Positions 7,061 through 15,800 of a DNA stretch of 25,779 nt are shown here, in pieces (positions within the stretch are counted from its first letter, which is position 1; every line of letters begins with the position of its first letter). This DNA is from Baffinella frigidus (taxonomy: Eukaryota > Cryptophyceae > Cryptomonadales > Baffinellaceae), in NCBI GenBank assembly GCA_026770585.1, contig MU648030.1, positions 1 through 25,779 on the forward strand. Reading direction: 5' to 3'. Position numbers and translations under genes: made by a program. The notes under the pieces are model-generated. The model saw nothing but the letters and a program-made list of their open reading frames with translations. It had not been told where the DNA came from and did no database searches.

Positions 7061-8707
7061 ATGATCACCACTGTGAGGGACATCTTCGTAGACGGTATGG
7101 TAATGGAGCTCAACGAGATGTTGGCACAAGATCCGAATTCAAAGGCGTGTAACGGTCTCTTCCACAAGTGGGCCCCGACGCGAGGTGGTTCTGTGGACAC
7201 GGCCACAAATCTTGGGTACTTGATCCAACAAGAACTAACTCGAAGAATTGCGGTCGTTTCTGATGACTCACGTGCGTCAATCCAAGACAGTCTGTGTGGA
7301 CATATCCCGCGTTTGGCAACAATGACACGTCAAATGAAGTACGAACGCATCCTCCGTATGATGCGCAAGAGGTCCTTCATTCCAGAGAGTTTCATCGGCG
7401 CTCAAAAGTTCCATGACGTCGACTACGCATACATGCCAGGAAAATGTCTCAGTGTGCATGGCAAGGATGTTTTCTGTCGAAACGACAAAGACCGTTATAC
7501 GGCACACTTCAAATCAATCAGTGATACGCTTGATGCGGCACTCAAGTTCGGGGATACAGACGTAGTCAAAGCGGCTACAAAATCGGTCAAGGTCGATTCA
7601 ACTGAAACGCATACTATCTTGCGGAAAGCTATGCAATCGTACCGGGATGTGAAGTGTAAACTGGACGTAGAAAAACGGAAGGAACACGATATGTTTCGAA
7701 GCATTGCGGGTGGCAACAAGAATGCGAAAAATACCAACATCGAAGACGAGGAATCGCAATCGACTGTCTTGAAGTTGCAGTTCATCAATCTTTTGTCACA
7801 GTTTATATCGAGCAAAAAGTCGAAAGGATCGTCTTGGATCCCTGTGGTTGATACAAGTGGGAGTATGGACTGTATCATGAACCCAAATGTACTGGCAAAA
7901 CCAATGGACGTCGCAATCACGCTCGGGCTTTTGGTTTCGATGGCCAACGATCCTCTGAGCAAGTGGTTTTGTAGGATGGTGACGTTTAACCAGACACCCG
8001 ACATCTATCACATCCTACATGGGATTGAAGATGGTGAATTTGAGGACGATTCGAGTGAGTCGGAGACCGACATTGGTTACCGTTGCCATCCTAACACGTT
8101 GGAAGTGAAACTAAACGCTGCGATGGAACCAGACGTTACGGACATCAATGGTATGATAGACCTTCTCAACACAGACACCTTCATGCTTGGCAAGATAGTC
8201 TCTGGCGTTAAGAATATGCCATGGGGTGGAAACACTGACCTGGTCGCTGTTTTCAAGAAACAACTTGCACCACTCATGGAGGCACAGACACAACAAAGTC
8301 TTTCACTTGCCGAAGAAACGTTGCTCAGAGACCGTATCGCCAACGAAAATATGATCATTTTTACGGATATGCAGTTTGACGACAGTGACGGTCATCGCAG
8401 TTACAATGCACCCCGCACTAAGAATCCGGCTGTGTACCAGCGAGGTCTTCTTATCATGGAAGAGATTACTGAAATGTACAGCAAATGTGGAATCGACAAA
8501 GTACCCAAGATTGTTTTCTGGAATCTGAATGCAGAGGTGGGGGCGCCGTCTGGTTCGGGGGTCTCTGGTGTCACAATGGTGACTGGCTACTCACCTGCAA
8601 TGCTCAAGTGTTTCCTAGAAGATGACCTGGATGGTTACAACCCTATCGAGTACCTTGTACACCAAATGGATAATGCGGCATATCAAGGCCTCAGGGTCTG
8701 TGATTAG
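7061..8707 (+). CDS. DUF2828-type protein, C-terminal part with vWA domain
   Basis: The frame is open from 6929; the first ATG after the TAG is at 7061 (548 aa). Numbered from the ATG at 6002, a segment rich in Tyr/Asp and ending NDKDRYTAHF (about residues 470-505) fits the DUF2828 core. A vWA domain follows. Its metal site is complete: DTSGS at 617-621, a Thr in GGNTDL, and an Asp in IFTDMQFD. An acidic insert (EDDSSESETD) interrupts the vWA fold. The strong conservation after the TAG argues that this half is, or recently was, under selection. The family is thought to mediate metal-dependent protein or RNA-protein contacts; the viral role is unknown. The final stop is TAG. Confidence 0.8.
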   Translation: MITTVRDIFVDGMVMELNEMLAQDPNSKACNGLFHKWAPTRGGSVDTATNLGYLIQQELTRRIAVVSDDSRASIQDSLCGHIPRLATMTRQMKYERILRMMRKRSFIPESFIGAQKFHDVDYAYMPGKCLSVHGKDVFCRNDKDRYTAHFKSISDTLDAALKFGDTDVVKAATKSVKVDSTETHTILRKAMQSYRDVKCKLDVEKRKEHDMFRSIAGGNKNAKNTNIEDEESQSTVLKLQFINLLSQFISSKKSKGSSWIPVVDTSGSMDCIMNPNVLAKPMDVAITLGLLVSMANDPLSKWFCRMVTFNQTPDIYHILHGIEDGEFEDDSSESETDIGYRCHPNTLEVKLNAAMEPDVTDINGMIDLLNTDTFMLGKIVSGVKNMPWGGNTDLVAVFKKQLAPLMEAQTQQSLSLAEETLLRDRIANENMIIFTDMQFDDSDGHRSYNAPRTKNPAVYQRGLLIMEEITEMYSKCGIDKVPKIVFWNLNAEVGAPSGSGVSGVTMVTGYSPAMLKCFLEDDLDGYNPIEYLVHQMDNAAYQGLRVCD

Positions 8708-8734
8708 AGTTGGTGATTAGACAGAGGGTGTGAT

Positions 8735-8745
8735 GATATTAAAAC
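8735..8745 (+). promoter_or_regulatory. GATATTAAAAC box, TATA-like and possible poly(A) signal
   Basis: The box lies 31 nt before the ATG at 8777. The same TATTAAAAC core occurs 28-30 nt before two other genes, which supports a promoter role. It also contains ATTAAA 30 nt after the DUF2828 stop, so it may double as that gene's poly(A) signal. Confidence 0.6.
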
Positions 8746-8776
8746 AGTAAATAATCCATGATTCTACAATCTTGCG

Positions 8777-9517
8777 ATGCCTGGTCCCACTGCATTTGCG
8801 TTGATGATTACATCGTCTCTAATATCAGTGGGTATAGTCAGTTCTGTTGCGCAGGTAGGGATCGTGATGTGTTTGTTCGGGACACATGGTTTCATTGTTG
8901 AACAACAACCTTCCAATGGCAAACAGTTTATTTACCTGAGTGACACATTTGTACAGTCACCTGGTATGGCAAATGCGTGGCTCATTGCCATGATACCATC
9001 TGTGGCAGTCGCAGCCATTACCATCAATACTTCCCTGGCACGAGACAAAAAACTATGCAGGGAAAATGGCATTGTTCATTACGTGAACTGGTTGGCCTGG
9101 GGTGTTCTCTGGTTGATTGTTTTTGTGTCTCAAGTCGGACTCATAATGCTGGTGTTGTACAACGTAGTGTGGAAGAGGGATCTACACATTTTGGGTGTCA
9201 TCCTGTGTGTGTGCGGGGGATTGTTGTTGAACGTATGGGTGTTATTCTTAGACCATGGTGTTGTTCGCAGGCGTTGGCACCCTCAGGTCATTTTTGACAC
9301 TGTCCTCGTATTTTCGACAATTTGTTCTGTAGCCTTATTTATCCAAGTAGATAACAACCTGAGCGTAGTCGGAGAGTGGATTCTTCTGATAATAGTAATG
9401 ATAGCACACGCTCTGCTCCCAATCCGAGGAGCTCGCATAGTGCTAAGCCCAGCACGTCCCAGGAGAAATGTATGCCTCGGATGGACGAGGTTGGAATCAC
9501 AATACACAGAAAAATAA
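8777..9517 (+). CDS. Six-pass membrane protein, DRAM/Frag1-like topology
   Basis: A 246-aa protein with six hydrophobic segments at about residues 9-34, 66-85, 105-130, 136-158, 170-190 and 200-215, and a basic C-terminal tail. The loop before the second span has YLSDT followed by a Pro-Gly, and a His sits at the start of the fourth span (DLHILG). These recall the DRAM/Frag1/Sfk1 family, in which a '(Y)ISDT' loop follows the first span; members act in lysosomes, autophagy or GPI-anchor handling. The resemblance is by eye and weak. It is one of several multi-pass proteins in the window and could be an envelope or host-membrane protein. Confidence 0.8.
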   Translation: MPGPTAFALMITSSLISVGIVSSVAQVGIVMCLFGTHGFIVEQQPSNGKQFIYLSDTFVQSPGMANAWLIAMIPSVAVAAITINTSLARDKKLCRENGIVHYVNWLAWGVLWLIVFVSQVGLIMLVLYNVVWKRDLHILGVILCVCGGLLLNVWVLFLDHGVVRRRWHPQVIFDTVLVFSTICSVALFIQVDNNLSVVGEWILLIIVMIAHALLPIRGARIVLSPARPRRNVCLGWTRLESQYTEK

Positions 9518-9525
9518 CAGGCCGT

Positions 9526-9684
9526 ATGTGTCTAAGCCTAGGGGAGTTTTGTTGTTCTGTAATGTACATGCTCTACGACCTGTGCTGTTTTTGTTTATAT
9601 GGTGTTGTTGTGTACTGGATGCTACTGGCGTACGCACTGTATATCACGCCATTTGCAACCCCATCATTCGTGTCAGTGCAATGA
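9526..9684 (+). CDS. Possible 52-aa hydrophobic protein
   Basis: An ATG-started ORF 8 nt after the upstream stop. Almost all of its middle is one hydrophobic Cys/Tyr-rich span (about residues 13-42), so it would be a single-pass membrane peptide. No TATA-like box or poly(A) signal supports it, and another frame is also open here. It is recorded because the 239-nt gap has no other content. Confidence 0.25.
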   Translation: MCLSLGEFCCSVMYMLYDLCCFCLYGVVVYWMLLAYALYITPFATPSFVSVQ

Positions 9685-9756
9685 CATACTCTTCAAGACG
9701 AAACAAGGCTCATCTACTATTTGAAGCATGCGGTGTGGTGTATTCTACCAGTTGAT

Positions 9757-10197
9757 ATGAACAATAGTGCCCAGACGCTTGACCAAGTGCAAGAATATCA
9801 AAAGTTCTGGGATAAAACTCAGGTCCAACTCATGATCGATGAGGTAGACAAGCGCAACCCAAAATCTCAAACCACGTTGGATTGTGTCGAATTGCTTACA
9901 GAAATGATACTCAATGTTTCTGATGTCGATCAAACACGAATATTTGCTATTGTGTGTGTACTGAACAAAGGTCTGATATTGTCTGACGTTGATCCCCACT
10001 GCCACCCCCCTACACAAATAGGCGATGAGGGGGGTGATAAGGGTGGTGACAAGGGCGGTGATGAGGGTGTTCAGAAAGGTGATCAGAAGGGTGGTGAGAA
10101 GACAGTTGACCAACGAGATTACAAGAATGATACGAACGAGAGTATCTTTGCAATGAACAGTATCGACGAAGAACTGATGAGGATGCTTGCATCGTAA
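9757..10197 (+). CDS. Small helical protein with Gly-Gly-Asp/Lys repeat
   Basis: A 146-aa protein from the first ATG in the frame. Residues 1-80 look like a soluble helical domain. Residues about 90-120 are a low-complexity tract of GGDKGGD-type repeats made at DNA level by a GGTGATAAG-like 9-15 bp motif. The last 20 residues are again helical and acidic (IDEELMRML). No family is recognised. It converges with the Cys-cluster gene; the stops are 25 nt apart. Confidence 0.65.
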   Translation: MNNSAQTLDQVQEYQKFWDKTQVQLMIDEVDKRNPKSQTTLDCVELLTEMILNVSDVDQTRIFAIVCVLNKGLILSDVDPHCHPPTQIGDEGGDKGGDKGGDEGVQKGDQKGGEKTVDQRDYKNDTNESIFAMNSIDEELMRMLAS

Positions 10198-10198
10198 A

Positions 10199-10204
10199 TT
10201 TATT
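10199..10204 (-). terminator. AATAAA poly(A) signal for the Cys-cluster gene
   Basis: TTTATT on the plus strand is AATAAA on the minus strand, 18 nt beyond the minus-strand TGA at 10223. Confidence 0.65.
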
Positions 10205-10222
10205 GTCGTACTGAACATTGAC

Positions 10223-10582
10223 TCATTCCACAGAGGAAACGACACTGGTCAGTGACAGCTCTTGAAGCTGTCTCCGAAGTACAATCTGAGCCTCAAACGC
10301 AGATTCTTTGTTCCGGGTCTGCTGTCTCGTCGATGGTCCGTGAACGACACCTACCCCCTCTGGTTGTACGTCAGAAAAACCAGCAGGACACATGAAGCTT
10401 ATACACTCACACTCCATACACCAAGTGGTGAAAGACGGGATAAAAGACGACTCACACAAACGGATGTCTTTCCAAACATCACCAACAAGTACAGACGCAT
10501 ACGAGACAGGGTCCGCAAACTCGTTACAGGCATATCTTGGACCACACCCCATACAGAACCGACATAGTTGGTTTAGTGGCAT
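10223..10582 (-). CDS. Small Cys-cluster protein, probable zinc binder
   Basis: A 119-aa protein from the first ATG in the frame (10582). Nine cysteines lie within residues 7-65: C-x2-C-x2-C-x5-C, then a lone Cys at 43, then C-x2-C-x-C-x4-C. The spacing suggests one or two zinc sites but does not match the RING or C2H2 consensus well. The C-terminal half is polar and helical (RRQLQEL). The mRNA end is marked by AATAAA just downstream. The function is unknown. Confidence 0.7.
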   Translation of the reverse strand: MPLNQLCRFCMGCGPRYACNEFADPVSYASVLVGDVWKDIRLCESSFIPSFTTWCMECECISFMCPAGFSDVQPEGVGVVHGPSTRQQTRNKESAFEAQIVLRRQLQELSLTSVVSSVE

Positions 10583-10688
10583 CGCATCCAGAGCTGTGAC
10601 ACGTTTGATAGCGAGTAGTTGTTGGTTCTTTGTTGGACTGATCAATTTACTTTATGCACATAAGTTTTTTAAGTTCGTGTGGTGGGAA

Positions 10689-11468
10689 TTATGCAATATA
10701 ACCGGAATTAACCGATTCCCTATGTTTTGAGACTGTGCTTAAAACTCCTGACATACATACAAATAGAATTTGTGTGAATGGTATCACGATAAGCCCTATT
10801 GTATCTCCACGATTCGGGTTGACAGAGAACCCACCGACGCAAAACCAGACTAAAAGACTCAGGATCGGTACATGCAGCATGCACCGCCACCTGTGTAAAC
10901 CTAAACCAACCCCGACAGCATGGAAAAATACTAGCACGACGAATGAGAACGACGCAAATGTCTGTGTATTATAGATGAGACTCAATGGAACGCTGATACT
11001 TGTGTAGAGCAGTGTAACCAATCCCAAACCCACAACACACTTGTTGTTAATAGACAGAATACAATGAATGACCGTCACTGGGGTCAACACACTGTGGAAC
11101 AGTGAGACAGACAGTAGTGTCCGAGTCATACTCACTGCTCCGCCGAATATCCCGAGCACACTGAGACCTGCCGCCATCGCTGTTAAATAGAGGAGGGCAA
11201 TTGTATCCCATCGAAGAAGTTGTGTTTGGCATGTGTTGAATGTTTGTTCAACTCCATCATCAACTCCCTTCCCCCGCGTTGAAGCTGTTTCCGGTTTAGC
11301 ATTGTCAGAATTGACCAATGGCGAAACACCCATTCGGGTGTGAACCAATGATTTTGTACTGTCCAAAGTCTTGCTCACAACATTGTTCAGTGGTACCCGA
11401 TATATGTATTTGCAGTCTGCATCGAACACCACAGACTGTGTAGGTGGTATTTGTTGCAATGAAAACAT
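10689..11468 (-). CDS. Six-pass membrane protein with soluble N-terminus
   Basis: 259 aa. The frame extends further up without an ATG; 11468 is the first ATG after a CATATATAG box near 11536-11545, which predicts a leader of about 40 nt. Residues 1-85 are soluble. Six hydrophobic spans follow at about 88-112, 118-139, 143-165, 170-192, 197-214 and 222-245, ending in a short polar tail. I see no family motif. It resembles the 246-aa protein only in topology. A weak CATAAA lies downstream on the minus strand. Confidence 0.75.
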   Translation of the reverse strand: MFSLQQIPPTQSVVFDADCKYIYRVPLNNVVSKTLDSTKSLVHTRMGVSPLVNSDNAKPETASTRGKGVDDGVEQTFNTCQTQLLRWDTIALLYLTAMAAGLSVLGIFGGAVSMTRTLLSVSLFHSVLTPVTVIHCILSINNKCVVGLGLVTLLYTSISVPLSLIYNTQTFASFSFVVLVFFHAVGVGLGLHRWRCMLHVPILSLLVWFCVGGFSVNPNRGDTIGLIVIPFTQILFVCMSGVLSTVSKHRESVNSGYIA

Positions 11469-11535
11469 ATCTCCTGATCTCGTATTATACGAAAAGGTGT
11501 TGATACACACAGTATGACGACCGAATAGATACGCG

Positions 11536-11545
11536 CTATATATGA
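11536..11545 (-). promoter_or_regulatory. TATA-like CATATATAGC
   Basis: This box lies about 67 nt before the ATG at 11468. In the downstream transcript the first ATG met is 11468, which supports that start. Confidence 0.45.
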
Positions 11546-11664
11546 TGCCATGTCGATCTTCAATTACAAACTCTGACGAGAAATCATAATATCCACCATC
11601 TCAAACGGAGCCGCTGGTGACAGACAAACAGCGAACACCCGCTCGTAGTCACCATCACTTGCTT

Positions 11665-11670
11665 TTTAAT
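11665..11670 (-). terminator. ATTAAA overlapping the stop of the 334-aa gene
   Basis: The minus strand reads TATTAAAAAG, in which ATTAAA overlaps the TAA stop codon (11666-11668). It is a possible poly(A) signal placed as tightly as it can be. Confidence 0.5.
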
Positions 11671-12670
11671 AGAAGAACGGCTTGATTAGCGCCACATCTT
11701 TTTTGTTACTGTTACCAGCATTTTCTAGACCAATTTTATGTTTCGTGTACATTTGCTTTGAAATGTTGGATTGAGTCGTAAAACGTTGTTTTTGACTTTC
11801 AGACTTATTTTTGAGGGCGTTGACGTACCGTTTGATATTATGCCAGTTTACATGTGGAAATGTATCCACAAAGTTCGCATCGGTTGTAGGTTGCATGGGA
11901 TTCTTCCAGGGACACCAAATGGGTATTGCGTGTCTCCCTTCTTGTTGCGCATTCGTAGTTTCGGCGTTGGTTTTTTTCATCCAATCAGATTCATGTTCTG
12001 GCGTGCAAGTGATATGTTCACGCACCCCCTGCAAATTGAACATTGCGGATTCTGCACCGGTCAGATACCACATGACACGATCACCTGTCTGCATTGGGAA
12101 AGCACCGTTGAGCGCCGTCGTGATACCGCCAATCATTACAGATGCCATTGTATCCCCAGAGCTCTCATGTGCATACGCCGTACCCACTGAGTAACCCATA
12201 GTACGGAAGTATGGCATAGTTTTTGTCTGAACCCACTGCCTGTCCATCTCTGTGGTCATTGGATATTCATCATTTTTTCCTTCTTCGTCAATATATCTGA
12301 AGAAAGAAGGGTCACTAATTTTACGAAAGATCTCCTCGCGGTGCTCAGCGAAAGATGCACCACTGCTCATGAGGCACGCATATACTACGTTGGCCATTTC
12401 ACTAAAGCCATGGAAAGAACTCAACACAAGTGGATATGCGTTAGACACTTTTGCGTACTGATCACTTCCAGGAGACATCGGGGTAGAAGCCTCGATGGCC
12501 AGCTCATCCTTAGCTAGACAATACTTATGCTTGTTGCGAATAAGTTCGTCATTGTCAAACTTGTTTTCTGTCCATGAGAGCAAACGGTTTTTGTGTACAC
12601 GACACTGCAGCATGTGGCGCGACGCAGAATCCGCACGAGTAGAGACCATGTTCGCTAGACTAGTGGCCAT
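11666..12670 (-). CDS. Unrecognised 334-aa soluble protein, possible virion protein
   Basis: The first ATG in the frame is 12670, 37 nt after a TATTTAAAG box. The protein is soluble and mixed alpha/beta. A central segment (about residues 180-220) reads IGGITTALNGAFP followed by TGDRVMWYLTG. This 'Gly-rich strand, Asn-Gly, Pro, GD, aromatic' pattern recalls strand-rich structural proteins of some DNA viruses, but I cannot name a family. The C-terminal 60 residues are basic and Lys/Gln-rich. It forms a minus-strand tandem with the 1206-aa gene upstream. The frame stays open for 33 codons after the TAA. Confidence 0.8.
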   Translation of the reverse strand: MATSLANMVSTRADSASRHMLQCRVHKNRLLSWTENKFDNDELIRNKHKYCLAKDELAIEASTPMSPGSDQYAKVSNAYPLVLSSFHGFSEMANVVYACLMSSGASFAEHREEIFRKISDPSFFRYIDEEGKNDEYPMTTEMDRQWVQTKTMPYFRTMGYSVGTAYAHESSGDTMASVMIGGITTALNGAFPMQTGDRVMWYLTGAESAMFNLQGVREHITCTPEHESDWMKKTNAETTNAQQEGRHAIPIWCPWKNPMQPTTDANFVDTFPHVNWHNIKRYVNALKNKSESQKQRFTTQSNISKQMYTKHKIGLENAGNSNKKDVALIKPFFY

Positions 12671-12706
12671 TGCAGTACACTGTTGATATTCCACCGATTG
12701 GTTGTA

Positions 12707-12715
12707 CTTTAAATA
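12707..12715 (-). promoter_or_regulatory. TATA-like TATTTAAAG
   Basis: The box ends 37 nt before the ATG at 12670. The rest of the gap to 12880 is a CAC-rich low-complexity tract (about 12725-12810) with no ORF of note. Confidence 0.55.
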
Positions 12716-12880
12716 TTACAGAGAACTCATCACACCACCGTATCACACTACCAAACACCACTCAACATCACACCACTCACACTCACACCACACCCATTTC
12801 TCACCCACCTACGGACTACCGGGCCCAAAATTGACCCTAAATATTACCAAACTCAAGGGTCCCGTACTCCACAAGACGAT

Positions 12881-15800
12881 TTAGAAAAGCACGTCTCCCT
12901 GATCCACAAACTGAGTTGTGGCCAAACCCTCCTGATGGACAGGTACAACCGTGTCAGTCGTATCATGTGATGCGCTGCCATCCGGCATCACAGATTCTGC
13001 CTGCCTGTTGGCAGCTTCCCTCTCTTGCTGATGCTTGATGGCAGCGTCCCTCTCTTTCTGTTGCTTGAGCGCTGCTGCTGCCCTTGCAGTAACTTCGAAC
13101 ATCTTCTTGGCTTCGATTTTTGCCTTTTGTGCTTTCCGAACTTCTTTAAGTGTTTCTTTGGCAATATTCGAGAGTTCGGCGCCTGGATCGTCATTTTCCC
13201 ACGTGGACGTCACTTGCCTGATGTCATAATTACCACCATGCGAAGGTGGGACACTGGTGACATACCTGTCACACGGCGGCAAGAGGTGACTGTCCCGTGC
13301 CCACAAACCCAATCTGCGATTGTTCACAACCTTGGGGTCGTTGATTTCCAGAAAGGGTCCATGCGGATGAATCAGACCCGATGCGAGACGGTCTAGCATA
13401 ATACGAATGTGTCTATACCCAACTAGGTTCTGGCATGCAGTCGCCAGCCCAATACCAGTCATTGTCGTTTCGACAAACTTCCCTTTGTCTAGTCCCATGT
13501 GAAAAATCGGCAACACACTGAGATCCTTCAGAAGATCCGGTATAGGCACGACGCCAGACCTACTGACTTCTCCCTGGGTTTGAAAGAGGAAACTTTGCAG
13601 TTTACAAAAGGCATCTGCCAGCAATGAGTCTCGCAGAATGTTTTTCCCTGTCAACGCCACAAGAGAATATCCAACATGATTTGTCAACAGATGCATTAGT
13701 CTCTGCGTCACAGACTTCTCCATACAACGCAGATGTCTCAAAAACGCTACGTTTTTGCTGTGATTTTCATTGAAATTGAGGACCTCCCGCACCGCAGAAT
13801 CAAGTTGCTGCGAATGATACATGAATTCCCGCGCATTGAAATGCTCTATGCTTTTATCATTTCGAAATAATTTCAGGCTTGACGGGATTTTAGGTTGTGA
13901 ATCTCCGACATGCGCGCCGACCTTCCGTACGACATTATTTGCTTCAGGACTGTTTTGATAACTTTGCTCTGACTCCCGCGCCTGGTCAACAACCCAAAGT
14001 GCGGTAGCAAAATGAACCATGCTGTGGTCCTCGGTTACGTGGTGGTTGGAAGTTACCGCATATTGTCCATCGTGAAGCTTTACATAAGCTGTCGCGTACG
14101 TCATCAGCCAGCTTTTCAGTTGCTTGCAATCCTCTCTGTCAATCTCCAGCATGTTATACACACAGGTGTCCTTCCCCCATGTACAATCATTGATGTGCAT
14201 TGCCTGTCCAACCACGATTGTAACGAACCCATTCACGTTCGTAGTTGGTGAGAAACCATAGTCGGTCATCGTATGCGATTTGAAAAAGGCATCCAATTTT
14301 TCGAACACAAGAGGAATCAGTTCATCACGACGTGCATTGAACACCTTGTTAGTGTTATCTGCGTTTGTATCGGCTTTGGGTCTCATATCACGCGGGGGGC
14401 GATTGGGTCCCACACCGCCACCATTACGTCCCGCATCGCCAGCATTACGTCTCACAATACGTTCCGCAGTGTCACCATGATATCCCACACCGCCACCAGT
14501 CCAATCATCACCATTTTTGTGTTTCTTCTGCAGCTCATCCATTCGGAGGTGAGCATCGGCAAGAAGTGTAATGATTTGTTTGAAGCACCATGAAATTGAC
14601 GTTTTCTCCCACGGCGGTGATTGGTCTGACCTCGCGACAGACTCCCTCCACGTTTGTTCCTCCTCATTCAGAGTGCTGATACGCGCCTGGATAATGTCGA
14701 AACGATGCTGAAAAGTTTGATGGGTCCAGGTGCTGGAAAGAACCGTTTTGAAAGCTTTGTCACCCTCAGTAATTTCGTCTTGCTTATTCTTCAGGTGTTG
14801 GATATCTGCGAGATATTCTTTTTTTGCTATAAAAAGTTTTTCCAAATCGTTACTTGCTTTGGTGTACGCTGAACTCAGCATCTTCCACTTCTCCCCGAAT
14901 TCCTCACGGGGAACGGGTGTCGTTTCTTGTTCCTCTCCATATTGTTTCAATGCTTTGCCAGCCAAATCACGAATTTCCTTCGTTCGTTCATAGGCCTCCG
15001 ATGGGTCTTCGTATGTATGACCATATATATCTTCATTGTTCATAAATTTGCCCAAGATGGTACAATATGCGGTTTCGAATAGTGGATCGCTAGACGTGGG
15101 TTTGCGGTCGGGAATCTGTTTGAAAGGAGTGGCATTGGCATCGATAACTGCCTTGTATGCAGCACTTATGCCACGGATGAGTGCAAGGTACTCTTGTGCA
15201 TGCCCATCCGTAACATTTCTCAGATCAAGCTCCAACCGGCTTGCCCACGACAACTCAGTGTGCTTCCAAATATGATCCGGCACCGCCACGGTCATGAATT
15301 GCCGATTTGACGACACAACCGGAGGGCATCGCATTTCAATTTCATTGGTCTTATCAGTCTTTTTATTCATGGCCGTATGGGTCGTACGCACCAGATCCGC
15401 CCAAAGATCCGCTCGCAATCTCAGAGTATGGAAGTTGTTACCAATGCCTGAAACACGTTGCGCAGTAAGAACAAATCCGGGTTCACTCAAATTGTTTTTG
15501 ATAGTGTTCATTTTAGCTACACCCGCAGTCGTCATATAGCCCTCCACGGATGTACTGTGTGACAGCATGGCGGTGTGCGCCTTTTCAGTTTCAGCAGTTT
15601 GCTCCATCTTGGACACATCTTTGATGACCAATGTCTTTGAGTCGTCTGAGTCATGCGATGGCTGGTTTTTCGCCTGGATGAGGGCAATCTGATCTGACAC
15701 GCTTCCTTTCTCATACTCGGTCTTTGTCAATTTCATACCTTCAGATACCATGGACGAAAGTGCCTCTTTCTTAATTTCTGGAGTCAAGTCAGACCTCATT

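Noticed and set aside
6926-8707. TAG reassigned as a sense codon throughout
   Set aside because: TAG is the natural terminator of this gene and of several others in the window.
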